Assembly (NCBI GenBank): GCA_020629285.1
Contig: JAHDDP010000007.1
Location: 184,304 to 248,303 of the forward strand
From: Maribacter sp.
GTDB lineage: Bacteria; Bacteroidota; Bacteroidia; Flavobacteriales; Flavobacteriaceae
DNA length: 64,000 bases
Direction of reading: 5' to 3'
This document shows positions 40,035 to 50,120 of this stretch, piece after piece (positions within the stretch are counted from its first letter, which is position 1; each line of letters starts with the position of its first letter). Both the position numbers and the translations under genes were made by a program. The notes under the pieces were generated by a model. The model saw only the letters and a program-made list of their open reading frames with translations. It had not been told where the DNA came from and did not search any database.

Positions 40035-41336
40035 TTATTTTTTGTAATTATCATCCCAATTCTTGACTTTCGGTTCGTTCAACTTACCTACCGATTTTGC
40101 TACCATCATAGAAACAGATGCATCTCCAGATACATTTATGACCGTTCTGCACATATCTAAAGGTCTATCTACGGCGAATATCAATGCCAGACCTGCTTCA
40201 GGTATACCCGCCTGAGCAAGAACTATGACCAACATGACCATACCGGCTCCTGGTACGGCAGCACTACCTATAGAGGCTAAAGTTGCTGTTACGATTATTC
40301 CTAATTGTGCGGATAAACTTAAATCCATACCAAAAGCTTGGGCTATAAAAACAGCCGCAATGGCTTGGTATAAACTTGTTCCATCCATATTTATGGTAGC
40401 TCCGATAGGGAGTACAAAACTTGTTACTTCTTCATCTACACCTAAGTGCTCTTCTACCCTTTCCATCGTTACCGGTAAGGTGGCGGCACTTGAACTCGTA
40501 GAAAAAGCCAATAGCTGAGCCGGTGACATACCTTTCATAAAAGTACTGGGAGACGTTTTGGTAAAAAGCCAAACCATTATTATGTAAACCCCTAGCATTA
40601 GCGAGAGCCCAAGAACAACACAGAATGCGTACCAGGCCAAGGCTTTGAATAAATCTAGACTTGGCGATTCTACGATCAGTGCAGCCAACAAGGCAAAAAC
40701 ACCATATGGCGCTGCAAGCATTATTAAATCTATGAGTTTTAGAATGACTTCATTAAATCCATCAAAGAATTTTTTAACCGGTGTTGCCTGCTCTTCGGGT
40801 ATTAAAATAAGCCCTATACCAAAGAAAATGGCAAAGAAAATAACTTGTAACATGTTTCCATTATCAGAGGCTGCTGCAAAAATGTTACTTGGCACCAAAT
40901 CTTCCAAGGCTTGTAAAGGACCAGCTTCCTTTTGTTTCTCTGCCTTACTTTTAATGGCATCGGCATCGCTTTTGTAGTTATTTACCAACTCTATTCTAGT
41001 AGCCTCTGTTATCGAAGAACCAGGTTTTACAACGTTTACGACACCTAAACCAATGGTAACCGCTATCACCGTTGTAGCTATATAAATACCAATGGTGCGC
41101 CCGCCCATTTGGGAAAGTTTCGATATATCCTTTAAATCGGATACCCCTTTTATTAAGGATCCTAATATGAGAGGAACCGCAATAAGCTTTAATGAGTTGA
41201 TGAAAATATTGCCAAATGGTTTGATCCAATCCGAAATAAAATTTGGTCCCCAATCTAACTGAACCATAGCCAAAGCAAATAAAACTCCCGCTAGCATACC
41301 TATTAGAATTTGCCAATGCAACTCAAGCTTCCTCAT
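40035..41336 (-). CDS. Dicarboxylate/amino acid:cation symporter (DAACS / SLC1 family)
   Basis: 433 residues with eight membrane helices and two re-entrant loops. Family signatures are intact: the serine-rich hairpin FSTSSSAATLPVTM, TINMDGTSLYQ (the NMDGT sodium/substrate motif) and the second hairpin ASIGSAAVPGAGMVML, then DRPLDMCRTVINVSGD, whose Arg and Asp contact the substrate carboxylate and amino group. It takes up glutamate, aspartate or C4-dicarboxylates with Na+ or H+. A hydrophilic loop (about 120-150) faces out. Monocistronic. Confidence 0.94.
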   Translation of the reverse strand: MRKLELHWQILIGMLAGVLFALAMVQLDWGPNFISDWIKPFGNIFINSLKLIAVPLILGSLIKGVSDLKDISKLSQMGGRTIGIYIATTVIAVTIGLGVVNVVKPGSSITEATRIELVNNYKSDADAIKSKAEKQKEAGPLQALEDLVPSNIFAAASDNGNMLQVIFFAIFFGIGLILIPEEQATPVKKFFDGFNEVILKLIDLIMLAAPYGVFALLAALIVESPSLDLFKALAWYAFCVVLGLSLMLGVYIIMVWLFTKTSPSTFMKGMSPAQLLAFSTSSSAATLPVTMERVEEHLGVDEEVTSFVLPIGATINMDGTSLYQAIAAVFIAQAFGMDLSLSAQLGIIVTATLASIGSAAVPGAGMVMLVIVLAQAGIPEAGLALIFAVDRPLDMCRTVINVSGDASVSMMVAKSVGKLNEPKVKNWDDNYKK

Positions 41337-41397
41337 ATAATAATTAGTTTAGGGAAGTAAGATAGTATTTTGCCTTTAAAAGTGCTAAAAACGTACC

Positions 41398-42462
41398 CTA
41401 TAATTTAATGGTACGATTAAGAAGTGTATAGTCTGCCAATACTAAAGCCGTCATAGCTTCCACTATTGGCACTGCTCTTGGCACTACACAAGGGTCATGC
41501 CTGCCTTTACCTTGAGTTTTAACGGTATTGCCCTCTTTATCAATTGTTTCGTAACCTTGTATAACGGTAGCCACTGGTTTAAAGGCCACATTAAAATAAA
41601 TATCCATGCCGTTACTTATACCGCCTTGAATACCACCACTGTGGTTGGTCTTGGTAGAACCGTCATTATTAAACTGATCGTTATGTTCGCTACCTTTCAT
41701 CTTAACCCCCTCAAAACCACTACCGTACTCAAAGCCCTTAACTGCATTAATAGACAACATCGCCTTGCCCAACTCTGCATGCAATTTGTCAAAAACCGGT
41801 TCTCCTAAACCAATTGGTACATTTTTGGCAACACAAGTAATAATTCCGCCAATGGTATCTCCGTCTTTTTTAATGGATTTGATATATTCTTCCATTTTAG
41901 AAGCCATTTCTGGATCAGGACAACGCACGTCATTTGTTTCCGTTAGCGATAAATCCAATTCAGTGTAATGCTTGCCCAAACCCATATCCCCTACTTGAGA
42001 TACAAAAGCCTGTATTTCTATTCCTTTCAAAAACTGTTTTGCTATGGCACCTGCCACTACTCTACTCGCTGTTTCACGAGCAGAACTTCTACCACCACCA
42101 CGGTAATCCCTAAATCCATATTTTTTATCATACACGTAATCTGCATGCGATGGCCTGTATGAATCTTTGATATGACCGTAATCCTTTGATTTCTGATTGG
42201 TATTGTGAATTGCAAAACCAATTGGCGTACCTGTAGTTTTCCCTTCGAATATTCCAGAATAAAACTCTACTTCATCTGGTTCTTTACGTTGAGTAACAAT
42301 GGCAGATTGACCAGGTTTACGACGATTAAGGTCATTTTGTATGGCCTTAAAATCAATTTCTATTTCAGATGGACAACCATCAATAACTCCACCAATAGCT
42401 CTTCCATGAGATTCTCCAAACGTGCTTACCCTAAATATATTCCCAAAGGTATTTCCGGCCAT
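41398..42462 (-). CDS. aroC: Chorismate synthase
   Basis: 354 residues with the three family signatures: [16 protein letters not shown] near the N-terminus, [19 protein letters not shown] and the late [15 protein letters not shown]. It forms chorismate from EPSP with reduced FMN, the last step of the shikimate pathway. It starts [20 protein letters not shown] as usual; full length. Divergent from the phosphoesterase gene at 42689. Confidence 0.97.
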   Translation of the reverse strand: MAGNTFGNIFRVSTFGESHGRAIGGVIDGCPSEIEIDFKAIQNDLNRRKPGQSAIVTQRKEPDEVEFYSGIFEGKTTGTPIGFAIHNTNQKSKDYGHIKDSYRPSHADYVYDKKYGFRDYRGGGRSSARETASRVVAGAIAKQFLKGIEIQAFVSQVGDMGLGKHYTELDLSLTETNDVRCPDPEMASKMEEYIKSIKKDGDTIGGIITCVAKNVPIGLGEPVFDKLHAELGKAMLSINAVKGFEYGSGFEGVKMKGSEHNDQFNNDGSTKTNHSGGIQGGISNGMDIYFNVAFKPVATVIQGYETIDKEGNTVKTQGKGRHDPCVVPRAVPIVEAMTALVLADYTLLNRTIKL

Positions 42463-42665
42463 AATAACTATGTTCTAAATGATATATTACTGGTTGTAAT
42501 ATTTACAATTCAACTAGTTTCAAAGGTAAATCTTAAATGCTGGAAAGAAAAATTTAAAAAGTGGTTAATGTTAGCTTAACCTTACTCTTTTGTGATAATA
42601 ATTATTTAACGTTATCATTAGATAATAATGACCACTCAAGTGGTTATACAGTGTACTGTTAGGTT

Positions 42666-42673
42666 TAATTTTG
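42666..42673 (+). promoter_or_regulatory. -7 promoter box for the LpxH-like gene
   Basis: TAATTTTG matches the TAnnTTTG consensus. It covers TTG 42671, making that codon an unlikely start and favouring TTG 42689. Confidence 0.55.
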
Positions 42674-42688
42674 TTTAAAAATTATCCC

Positions 42689-43555
42689 TTGAAAAAACGC
42701 AGACTCGAAATTGTAGTTTTATCAGACGTACACCTAGGATCTTATGCATGCCATGCCGAAGAATTATTAACGTATTTATCAAGTATAGAACCTAAGACCC
42801 TTATACTTAACGGAGATATACTTGATGCAAAGAAAATGCGCAACAATTATTTTCCGCCCTCTCACCTAAAAGTGGTCAAAAAAATATTCTCGTTGGCAGC
42901 AAAGGGCACCGTTGTTCATTATATTACTGGTAATCGTGATGAACCTTTTCGTAAAATAGACGACATATACATGGGGGCCATACAAGTTTCCAATAGACTT
43001 TCCTTAAAACTTAACGGTAAAAACACACTGTTTTTTCATGGTGATATTTTTGACTTTTCATTTCGCCATTCACATTGGTTATTAAATTTTGGGGCATTTG
43101 GTTTTGACACATTGTTAAAACTGGCAAAATTAAAGACTAGAGGATTGGCATTATTTGGAAAGAAAAATAAACCTTTCTCTAATCCAGAATTAATAAATGG
43201 CAATCGTGATCCCGAGCAAATTGCATTGTTCGAGAAAAATGTTGCCAAAATGGCCATAAAACAGCATTATGACCATGTCGTATGTGGACATAGCCATGCC
43301 CCTAACAAACAACTTTTTGAAACAAAAAAAGGAGAATGCTTATATCTAAACTCAGGAGATTGGGTTAAGCATATGACAGCCCTTGAATATTCATTTAAAC
43401 GTTGGAAACTTTACCGCTATGAAAATGACAAGCTAACTTCTTTCTATATGGATGAAGAATTAAAGGCTATGGACATGAACGAACTTATAGCAACCATTAC
43501 ACAACGTAAGCAGAGGGAAATAAATCAAAAAGAAAGAAATGGTCTTAACGACTAG
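42689..43555 (+). CDS. LpxH-like metallophosphoesterase (UDP-2,3-diacylglucosamine diphosphatase family)
   Basis: About 288 residues with the calcineurin-type metal motifs: LSDVHLGS, LNGDILDAK, TGNRDEP (GNxD variant), FFHGDIFDF and CGHSHAPN. The GNRD and HGD patterns match the LpxH group, which removes UMP from UDP-diacylglucosamine in lipid A synthesis, or related phosphoesterases common in Bacteroidota. The C-terminus carries a basic helix (TQRKQREINQKERN). Start taken at TTG 42689 (KKRRLEIVVLSDVHLG) because a -7 box covers the upstream TTG 42671. Not in an operon with other lipid A genes. Confidence 0.85.
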   Translation: MKKRRLEIVVLSDVHLGSYACHAEELLTYLSSIEPKTLILNGDILDAKKMRNNYFPPSHLKVVKKIFSLAAKGTVVHYITGNRDEPFRKIDDIYMGAIQVSNRLSLKLNGKNTLFFHGDIFDFSFRHSHWLLNFGAFGFDTLLKLAKLKTRGLALFGKKNKPFSNPELINGNRDPEQIALFEKNVAKMAIKQHYDHVVCGHSHAPNKQLFETKKGECLYLNSGDWVKHMTALEYSFKRWKLYRYENDKLTSFYMDEELKAMDMNELIATITQRKQREINQKERNGLND

Positions 43556-43558
43556 GTA

Positions 43559-46474
43559 TTACACTAAAGCTTCTTTCAATATACTTACCGGATGTTTTGC
43601 TATTCTCTTGGTACCATCAAATATTTGATGCCTACAACTAGTACCGTTTGCTGCAATTATTGTTTCAGCGGATGATTTTTTTACAGCTGGAAATAATTTT
43701 AAAGACCCGATTTTCATACTGGTTTCATAATGTTCTTCTTCATAACCAAAAGAACCCGCCATGCCACAACAACCAGATGCTATAATGGTGACCTTGTAAT
43801 TCGTAGGAAGATTCAAAACATCAAATGTTACTTTTTGATTACTCAATGCTTTTTGATGACAATGATTATGAATTTTTATATCTCTGGCTTTTTCTGTAAA
43901 GTCGGATGAATTTAAATTTCCATTTTCAATTTCTTTTGCCAAAAACTCTTCTATCAAAAATGAGCTATCGGCTATTTTGTTCGCTATCTCTTTATTTGAT
44001 GTCATACGTTTGTATTCATCTCTAAAAGACAAAATTGCCGACGGCTCTAAACCTAAAATGGGCAAACCTGCATCTGCAAACTTTTTTAATTCTTGGGTAT
44101 TCTTAATCGCCAACTTTTGAGCTTGCTTTAAAAAACCTTTTGACAGAAACGTTCTTCCACTTTCTGCATAGTATAATTCAATTTCGTAGCCAAGTTTAGA
44201 TAATAGCTCTATTGCATCTTTACCTACTTCAATATCTAAGTATTTAGTGAATTCATCTATAAATAAAACGACTTTACTCTTTATCTTAGTCGACTGACCA
44301 CCATGCTTTTGTAAGTGTTTATCGAAATTAAAGCTATAAACCTTTGGTAGGGTTCGTTCTTTAGCCACTCCGCTAGTCTTTTTCAATAATCCGCCGAGAA
44401 TTTTAGAATCATAAACAGCATTTGTTAAACCAGAAACCTTACTCCCCAATCCATTTAACTTGGTATTATATGCAAACAATTTACCTCTTAAAGAGTACCC
44501 GTTAGCCTCTTGATATTGATATAAAAACTCTGCTTTTAAAGTGGATACATCTACGTTACTTGGACACTCACTTGCACAAGCCTTACAGCTTAAACAAAGA
44601 TCAAAAGCTTCCTTGATTTCTGGACTGTCAAAACTATTTTTCGCCAAACTACTTGGGTTCGTCAAAAACTCTCTCAAGGTATTTGCCCTGCCTCTAGTAG
44701 TATCTTTTTCATTTTTGGTTGCGTGGTAACTTGGACACATGCCACCATTCATGTGGTGGGTCTTTCTACAATCACCACTTCCATTACATTTTTCAGCTGC
44801 TTTTAATATCCCTTCGCTATCCGAAAAATCCATCAAGGTCTCTATCTCCGGTTCTTTACGGTCAACCTCGTATCTAAACGACTTATCCATAGGATAGGCG
44901 TCTACAATTTTACCTGGATTAAAAATACCTTTAGGATCAAAATAAGATTTAATCCTTTTTAGAAGTTCATAGTTCTTATCACCTATCATTATAGGGATAA
45001 ACTCCGCACGAACGATACCATCACCATGCTCTCCGCTAAATGAACCCTTATATTTTTTAGTCAATTTGGCAACATCTGTGGTTATGTTTCTAAATAAACT
45101 TACATCTGTTGACTTTTTAAGATTTAGAATAGGTCTTAAATGCAATTCACCAGCACCTGCATGAGCATAGTATACCGCGCTCTGACCATAACCTTTCATA
45201 ATTACCGAAAACTCCGTAATAAAATCCTTTAGATCCGGCAGGGCTACCGCAGTATCTTCTATGCAGGCAACGGCTTTCATATCCCCAACAATATTTCCTA
45301 ACAGACCCAACCCTGCTTTTCGTAACTCAATGGCTTTTGGTATTTGATCACCATATAGCACAGGATTGGAATAACTGAGTCCAGATTTGGCTATAGTCCG
45401 CTGTAATGATGCTACAGCTTCTTTTAGTTCAGCTTCTGTGTGTGCAGATACTTGTAGCATTAATAACGCAGCTGGGTCACCTTCTACGAAAAAACGGTTT
45501 GCCAATTGCGCCCTGTTATTTTTTGTACAATCTAAAATGACTTTATCCATCATTTCACATAATTGTAATGGATGTTCCATAACAGGAACTACATCCATTA
45601 AGCAATCTTGCAAAGAGGTATAATGGGTGACTACCATTGCAGATAATGCCGGTGGAAGATCATCTAATTGAATCGTTATTTCAGTTGTAAAAGCTAAGGT
45701 TCCTTCACTGCCACACAGCAATTCTGCCATATTAAAATAAGGCAATTCCCCTCCTAGCACAACTGATTTCAATAATTCGTCTACAGCATATCCAGTACTT
45801 CTTCTATGAATTTCAGGCTTAGGAAAATGCTCTTTTATTTCAGATGCTATATCTCTATTATCTAGCTCTTTAAAAATATTCTTATAAAGTGATACTTCAA
45901 GTGAACTACCTAGCTGTTTTTGCTTGAATTCGGTTGCTGTTATCCTTCCAAACTCAGCTTCGCTACCGTCTGAAAGTAGGGTTTTCATTGAAACAACCTT
46001 ATCTCTGGTTACCCCATATTGTATAGATGTAGTACCAGAAGAATTATTACCTACCATACCACCTATCATACACCTATTAGAGGTTGATGTATTGGGTCCA
46101 AAAAACAATCCGTATGGCTTTAGATATTGATTCAGCTCATCTCTAATTACCCCTGGCTGAACTGTTACCTGCTTCTTTACCTTATCCAGACTTATGATTT
46201 TGGTAAAGTGTTTTGACACATCGACCACCAAACCATCACCCACACATTGCCCTGCCAAAGAAGTACCTGCCGTTCTAGGTATAAGCGAAACGTTTTGCTC
46301 GTTGGCAAACTTTATTATTTTTTTGATATCATTTACGCTTTTTGGAAAAGCAGCTCCTAACGGTATTTTTCTATATACCGAAGCATCTGTAGCGTAAAGA
46401 GTTTTGGTGAGATTGTCAAAACGGACATCTCCTTCTATATCTTGTTGTAACTTTGACAGCGAATTATTATTCAA
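43559..46474 (-). CDS. FAD- and Fe-S-binding oxidoreductase (D-lactate / 2-hydroxyacid dehydrogenase-like)
   Basis: A 971-residue fusion: FAD-binding domain (PRTAGTSLAGQCVGDGLVVD, SSGTTSIQYG), FAD-oxidase C domain (to about 540) with GEHGDGIVRAEF, two ferredoxin-type clusters (CNGSGDCRKTH from about 561; CLSCKACASECPSNVD near 625) and CCG-type cysteine domains (HNHCHQKAL, SGCCGMAGSFGYE near 903). This GlcD-GlpC type fusion oxidises D-lactate, D-2-hydroxyglutarate or glycolate and passes electrons through Fe-S and haem to quinone. Substrate is not certain; D-2-hydroxyglutarate would fit the DUF1338 enzyme at 3539, but they are not linked. Confidence 0.92.
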   Translation of the reverse strand: MNNNSLSKLQQDIEGDVRFDNLTKTLYATDASVYRKIPLGAAFPKSVNDIKKIIKFANEQNVSLIPRTAGTSLAGQCVGDGLVVDVSKHFTKIISLDKVKKQVTVQPGVIRDELNQYLKPYGLFFGPNTSTSNRCMIGGMVGNNSSGTTSIQYGVTRDKVVSMKTLLSDGSEAEFGRITATEFKQKQLGSSLEVSLYKNIFKELDNRDIASEIKEHFPKPEIHRRSTGYAVDELLKSVVLGGELPYFNMAELLCGSEGTLAFTTEITIQLDDLPPALSAMVVTHYTSLQDCLMDVVPVMEHPLQLCEMMDKVILDCTKNNRAQLANRFFVEGDPAALLMLQVSAHTEAELKEAVASLQRTIAKSGLSYSNPVLYGDQIPKAIELRKAGLGLLGNIVGDMKAVACIEDTAVALPDLKDFITEFSVIMKGYGQSAVYYAHAGAGELHLRPILNLKKSTDVSLFRNITTDVAKLTKKYKGSFSGEHGDGIVRAEFIPIMIGDKNYELLKRIKSYFDPKGIFNPGKIVDAYPMDKSFRYEVDRKEPEIETLMDFSDSEGILKAAEKCNGSGDCRKTHHMNGGMCPSYHATKNEKDTTRGRANTLREFLTNPSSLAKNSFDSPEIKEAFDLCLSCKACASECPSNVDVSTLKAEFLYQYQEANGYSLRGKLFAYNTKLNGLGSKVSGLTNAVYDSKILGGLLKKTSGVAKERTLPKVYSFNFDKHLQKHGGQSTKIKSKVVLFIDEFTKYLDIEVGKDAIELLSKLGYEIELYYAESGRTFLSKGFLKQAQKLAIKNTQELKKFADAGLPILGLEPSAILSFRDEYKRMTSNKEIANKIADSSFLIEEFLAKEIENGNLNSSDFTEKARDIKIHNHCHQKALSNQKVTFDVLNLPTNYKVTIIASGCCGMAGSFGYEEEHYETSMKIGSLKLFPAVKKSSAETIIAANGTSCRHQIFDGTKRIAKHPVSILKEALV

Positions 46475-46564
46475 CGTAACACAATTTTGATTGCTAAATT
46501 AAGTTTTATTGTGTGAGCTACATTACAAATTAGCTCATTTTTCATCACAAAAAAATACAACTAT

Positions 46565-47044
46565 ATGAAGATTTTAAAGGGTATTACCGTATTGGTTTTT
46601 ATGGCAACCTGCTCGCTTTCCGCTCAAGAAATAGCTAATCACGCCTTAGGATTACGATTAGGGGATAGTGACGGATTTGGAGCAGAAGTCAGTTATCAAA
46701 AGTCATTAACTAGGGACACCAGGCTGGAGTTTGACCTAGGTTGGAGGGATAGTAGAAATTTTAATGCCTTTAAAATTGCAGGACTTTACCAATGGGTAAG
46801 ACCCATTGAAGGTGACTTTCAATGGTACTACGGTGTTGGTGGCGGATTGGGCAATGTTGATTTTCCCGGTGACGATGGAGGGCTATTTGTTTTTGCCGCA
46901 GGCGATGTTGGTATTGAATATAATTTTAACATACCACTGATCCTATCTTTAGATTTTAGACCAGAACTAGGCGTTGTAGGCTATGACGGATTCTCTGATA
47001 ATTTTGATTTTGATATTGGATTAGGTATTCGCTATCAATTTTAA
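46565..47044 (+). CDS. Small outer-membrane beta-barrel-like protein
   Basis: 159 residues with a signal peptide (MKILKGITVLVFMATCSLSAQE) and alternating amphipathic strands (HALGLRLGDSDGFGAEVSYQK, TRLEFDLGWRDSRNFNAFKIAGLYQWV, GDVGIEYNFNI, LSLDFRPELGVVGY) ending in a C-terminal aromatic IGLGIRYQF, typical of a small eight-stranded barrel inserted by BAM. No specific function. Monocistronic, with a strong terminator at 47064. Confidence 0.85.
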   Translation: MKILKGITVLVFMATCSLSAQEIANHALGLRLGDSDGFGAEVSYQKSLTRDTRLEFDLGWRDSRNFNAFKIAGLYQWVRPIEGDFQWYYGVGGGLGNVDFPGDDGGLFVFAAGDVGIEYNFNIPLILSLDFRPELGVVGYDGFSDNFDFDIGLGIRYQF

Positions 47045-47063
47045 AACTAAATAAAACAATATT

Positions 47064-47101
47064 AAAAAGACCTTTGGCCATTGCGCCAAGGGTCTTTTTT
47101 T
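47064..47101 (+). terminator. Rho-independent terminator
   Basis: AAAAAGACC-TTTGGC / GCCAAG-GGTCTTTTTT with loop CATTGC lies downstream of the beta-barrel gene. Confidence 0.9.
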
Positions 47102-47117
47102 ATATCCTATATATAAG

Positions 47118-47125
47118 TACATTTG
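47118..47125 (+). promoter_or_regulatory. -7 promoter box for the DUF4369-TlpA gene
   Basis: TACATTTG lies 22 bases before ATG 47148 and just after the preceding terminator, supporting independent transcription. Confidence 0.6.
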
Positions 47126-47147
47126 CAACTTAACCTAAGTGAAATTT

Positions 47148-48266
47148 ATGAAACATAGTATTTTAATACTGCTTGCAGGAGCCTTATTGTTCAGCTGCAA
47201 CTCAAAACCAGAAGGGTTTACGCTCAATGGTAAATTAAGAGGCGAAATGACAGATGGCACTCGTGTTTTCTTGAAAAAAATAGGAGAAAACAATCAACCA
47301 ATGGAAGTTGATACCGCCACTACGACAAATGGTGAGTTTACTTTTACCGGAAAATCCGATATCCCTGAGCTTCATTACATATTTGTTGAACAATTACCTG
47401 GGTATACCGCTGTTATACTTGAAAACGGAGAGATTCAATTTAGCGCACAAAGAGACAGTATGGGCTTTGCAGATATAAGCGGAACTTTTCAAAATGACAC
47501 TTTCGCAGATTATATGGAGCAATCAAGAGAGATATCTCTTCAAGCACAATCTATACAACTAGATATGAAATCTGCATCTGGTGAGTCTGCTTTGGCACTA
47601 CAAGATGAAATGAAAGAACTTCAAGAAGAGTACAAAACTTTTGAACTGGACTATGTAAAAAGTCACCCTAAGGCATTAATCTCAGCTTTAGTATTAGATA
47701 GAGCCGTTGCTACCAAAGCAGTTGAACTAGAAGAAGCCGAAGAAATTTACAAAACGCTTTCAGAAGAGATCAAAAACTCTAAACCCGGAAAGCAAATACA
47801 AAAAGGTATTGAAAAACTAAAGGCTTCTGAAGCTGCTGGCAAAAACTCAAGCATTGGCGCTAAGGCCCCTGAATTTTCAGGTCCTAGTCCTGACGGAACC
47901 GAACTTGCCTTAAAAGATGTAATGGGAAAAGTTACCTTAATCGATTTCTGGGCAGGATGGTGCAGACCTTGTAGAGCTGAAAACCCTAATATCATTGCAG
48001 TTTACAATAAATATCACGATAAAGGTTTAAACGTTTTAGGTGTTTCTTTAGATAGAACCGAAGAAGCTTGGAAAAAAGCAATTGCGGAAGACGGATTGGT
48101 TTGGAACCACATCTCTAACATCGCATACTTTGATGATCAAATTGCCAAGCTTTATAATGTTGATGCCATACCCGCTGCATTCTTATTGGATGAAAACGGA
48201 GTTATCGTTGCCAAAAACTTAAGAGGTCCTGCACTTGAAGCTAAAGTTGCCGAACTTTTGAATTAA
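47148..48266 (+). CDS. DUF4369 + TlpA-type thioredoxin lipoprotein
   Basis: About 372 residues: signal peptide with lipobox LLFSC, a DUF4369 beta domain (FTLNGKLRGEMTDGTRVFLKK, ATTTNGEFTFTGK, 25-115), a helical linker rich in Glu/Lys, and a C-terminal thioredoxin domain with active site WAGWCRPCRAE and cis-Pro AIPAAFLLDENG. This two-domain form is common in Bacteroidota and is placed at the envelope, where it reduces or isomerises disulfides of exported proteins. Start moved to ATG 47148 from GTG 47139 because it gives the standard signal peptide. Ends at terminator 48282. Confidence 0.93.
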   Translation: MKHSILILLAGALLFSCNSKPEGFTLNGKLRGEMTDGTRVFLKKIGENNQPMEVDTATTTNGEFTFTGKSDIPELHYIFVEQLPGYTAVILENGEIQFSAQRDSMGFADISGTFQNDTFADYMEQSREISLQAQSIQLDMKSASGESALALQDEMKELQEEYKTFELDYVKSHPKALISALVLDRAVATKAVELEEAEEIYKTLSEEIKNSKPGKQIQKGIEKLKASEAAGKNSSIGAKAPEFSGPSPDGTELALKDVMGKVTLIDFWAGWCRPCRAENPNIIAVYNKYHDKGLNVLGVSLDRTEEAWKKAIAEDGLVWNHISNIAYFDDQIAKLYNVDAIPAAFLLDENGVIVAKNLRGPALEAKVAELLN

Positions 48267-48281
48267 GATATTAGTATAAAT

Positions 48282-48319
48282 AAAAAAATCCCCAAGGTGA
48301 ATACCTTGGGGATTTTTTT
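48282..48319. terminator. Bidirectional rho-independent terminator
   Basis: The perfect stem AAATCCCCAAGGT / ACCTTGGGGATTT with loop GAAT has A/T tracts on both sides, serving the TlpA gene and the convergent gene 48338-49993. Confidence 0.93.
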
Positions 48320-48337
48320 GTTTATATTTTATTCTAT

Positions 48338-49993
48338 TTAGAACTTATTATAATAATCATTGAACGTTCCGGTAATGGTTGCGCCATTGGCTTTCGTTAC
48401 AGAACCCCATATGGCAGCTATAGGATTATCACCCAAGAACTCCAATGTTGCTCCTTCCTCTAAAATTATATCTCCATATACCGCCATGGTACCTTCAACC
48501 CTAAGTGTTGATCCGGCTTTAACGATAACATCTCTTTGACGATTTGCCCTACCTATAACGATAGTACCGTTCATCTCGAATAAACCATTTTCATTTATAG
48601 TCAAATCTTCTTTAACCGTCCAAGAACCACATAGTAATAAAGAACCGTTAACGGTAATCGAGTTAAATCTTTTTGAACCTGAAAATGCTTCCTCATTTCC
48701 TTGAGCAACTGTATAGGTAGAGCCACCGCTAAATGCCGCTAAATTTTCACAGCTACTTACCAAGCTTTCTGTCGGTCTATTCAATTTTATAATTTGAAAA
48801 CCTGATTTTCCTGATGCGGCAAAAATATAATCACCTTTAGACGCTACATAATTAATCGAACCTGTTAACTCAATAACACCTACGGCAGAAGCATCACTAC
48901 CCATATTCTCAGACAGACTCAATCCACCAGCTCCATTTGCCATCAACAAAATATCCTCGTTAACCGCAACACCATTGGTAACAATTTCACCTGGCTCTGC
49001 ATTTTCAGGACTTGTAAGTATGGGTAGATATTCTATAAAATTACCTGACGCTGCACTGTAGACACCTGCTCCTTTACTACCTTCAGAAACAATAATTTTG
49101 TCATCTGAGAAATCTAGGGTTCTTTTAGCATCAATACCGAAATCAGAATCTATACTTATACTTCTAACTTCATTTAAAGTTACATCTAAGAAACTTACAC
49201 CGCTTGCCGCATCTAACACAGCCATTTCATTTCCATTATACGCCACAGAACGTAAATCTGAAAAAGCGGCTTCACTTATAACACTTAAATCATTTTTGTC
49301 ATAAACTACAACAAAACCATCTTGCCCACTGGTTACCACTGCTTTGTTATCTATAATACGAACATCTGTACCATTAAAACCTTCTTGAAAAGCATATGTT
49401 ATATTGGATGTATTAATTCTACCACCACTAACCTCTATTTTAGCGATTAAGGAATTTGCTGTAGCCGTAACAGATTGTTCAGCATCTACACCACCTGCAA
49501 CATAGATGTAACCATTATCGTAAGCAATGGAATTTAAATCTGCATTGGTGTAATAAACCCTAGATGTTACTACAGGATTATTAGGGTCGCTTATATCTAT
49601 TACATCTACTGCTCCTACATAATCCATACCAACGGTATTGTAGGATACATAACCGTAATTACCATCTAAAACTACATGTGTAGCTGCTAAGTTCTCACCA
49701 TTAGTGAACGATGGTGGTGCAATTTGAGCAACTAAGGTAAGCGGATAATCACCGGCCTCTTCTTTGCCCGTTAAACCGGATCTTTTTGCACTATTAGTTG
49801 GATCTTCATAAATATCCAAAACTCCGGCACGCTCAAAACTAACACTATTATCAAGTTTAGATTGATTCGTTTCGGTGACTAAATTATCTTCTGGATTTTC
49901 AAAAACTGTGGTTTCATCACTACAACTTGCCGCAAAAAGCGAAACGAAAATAGTGTAAATCCATACTTTTCTTACAGATAAGTTTGATTTCAT
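48338..49993 (-). CDS. Lipoprotein with LVIVD-type beta-propeller and C-terminal beta-helix-like domain
   Basis: 551 residues; lipobox AASC. Residues 80-420 hold repeated units of the type V-VIDISDPNNPVVTSRVY and GYIYVAGG, as in LVIVD/YncE propellers. The last 110 residues are different: regular short strands with G/N turns (LTINENGLFEMNGTIVIG, VIVKAGSTLRVEGTMAVYGDI, LEEGATLEFLGDNPIAAIWG), the look of a right-handed beta-helix or carbohydrate/ice-binding-like solenoid. The combination suggests a surface or outer-membrane lipoprotein binding a polymer or other cells. Function unknown. Monocistronic. Confidence 0.8.
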   Translation of the reverse strand: MKSNLSVRKVWIYTIFVSLFAASCSDETTVFENPEDNLVTETNQSKLDNSVSFERAGVLDIYEDPTNSAKRSGLTGKEEAGDYPLTLVAQIAPPSFTNGENLAATHVVLDGNYGYVSYNTVGMDYVGAVDVIDISDPNNPVVTSRVYYTNADLNSIAYDNGYIYVAGGVDAEQSVTATANSLIAKIEVSGGRINTSNITYAFQEGFNGTDVRIIDNKAVVTSGQDGFVVVYDKNDLSVISEAAFSDLRSVAYNGNEMAVLDAASGVSFLDVTLNEVRSISIDSDFGIDAKRTLDFSDDKIIVSEGSKGAGVYSAASGNFIEYLPILTSPENAEPGEIVTNGVAVNEDILLMANGAGGLSLSENMGSDASAVGVIELTGSINYVASKGDYIFAASGKSGFQIIKLNRPTESLVSSCENLAAFSGGSTYTVAQGNEEAFSGSKRFNSITVNGSLLLCGSWTVKEDLTINENGLFEMNGTIVIGRANRQRDVIVKAGSTLRVEGTMAVYGDIILEEGATLEFLGDNPIAAIWGSVTKANGATITGTFNDYYNKF

Positions 49994-50120
49994 TTTAATT
50001 GGGGTTTTTCAACTAACGACCCCTACCGCCCTATTGTTGTCTATACACAGGGAAAAACGATGAAATACACATTTTTAAGTTAAAATATACACCTTATCTA
50101 TAAAATCATTAAAAAGTAAT

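Noticed and set aside
42205-42579. 124-codon plus-strand frame across the start of aroC
   Set aside because: Mostly antisense to conserved chorismate synthase sequence; no recognisable protein features.
42689-46474. Operon of LpxH-like and FAD/Fe-S genes
   Set aside because: The two genes converge with only 3 bases between their stops; they are on opposite strands.
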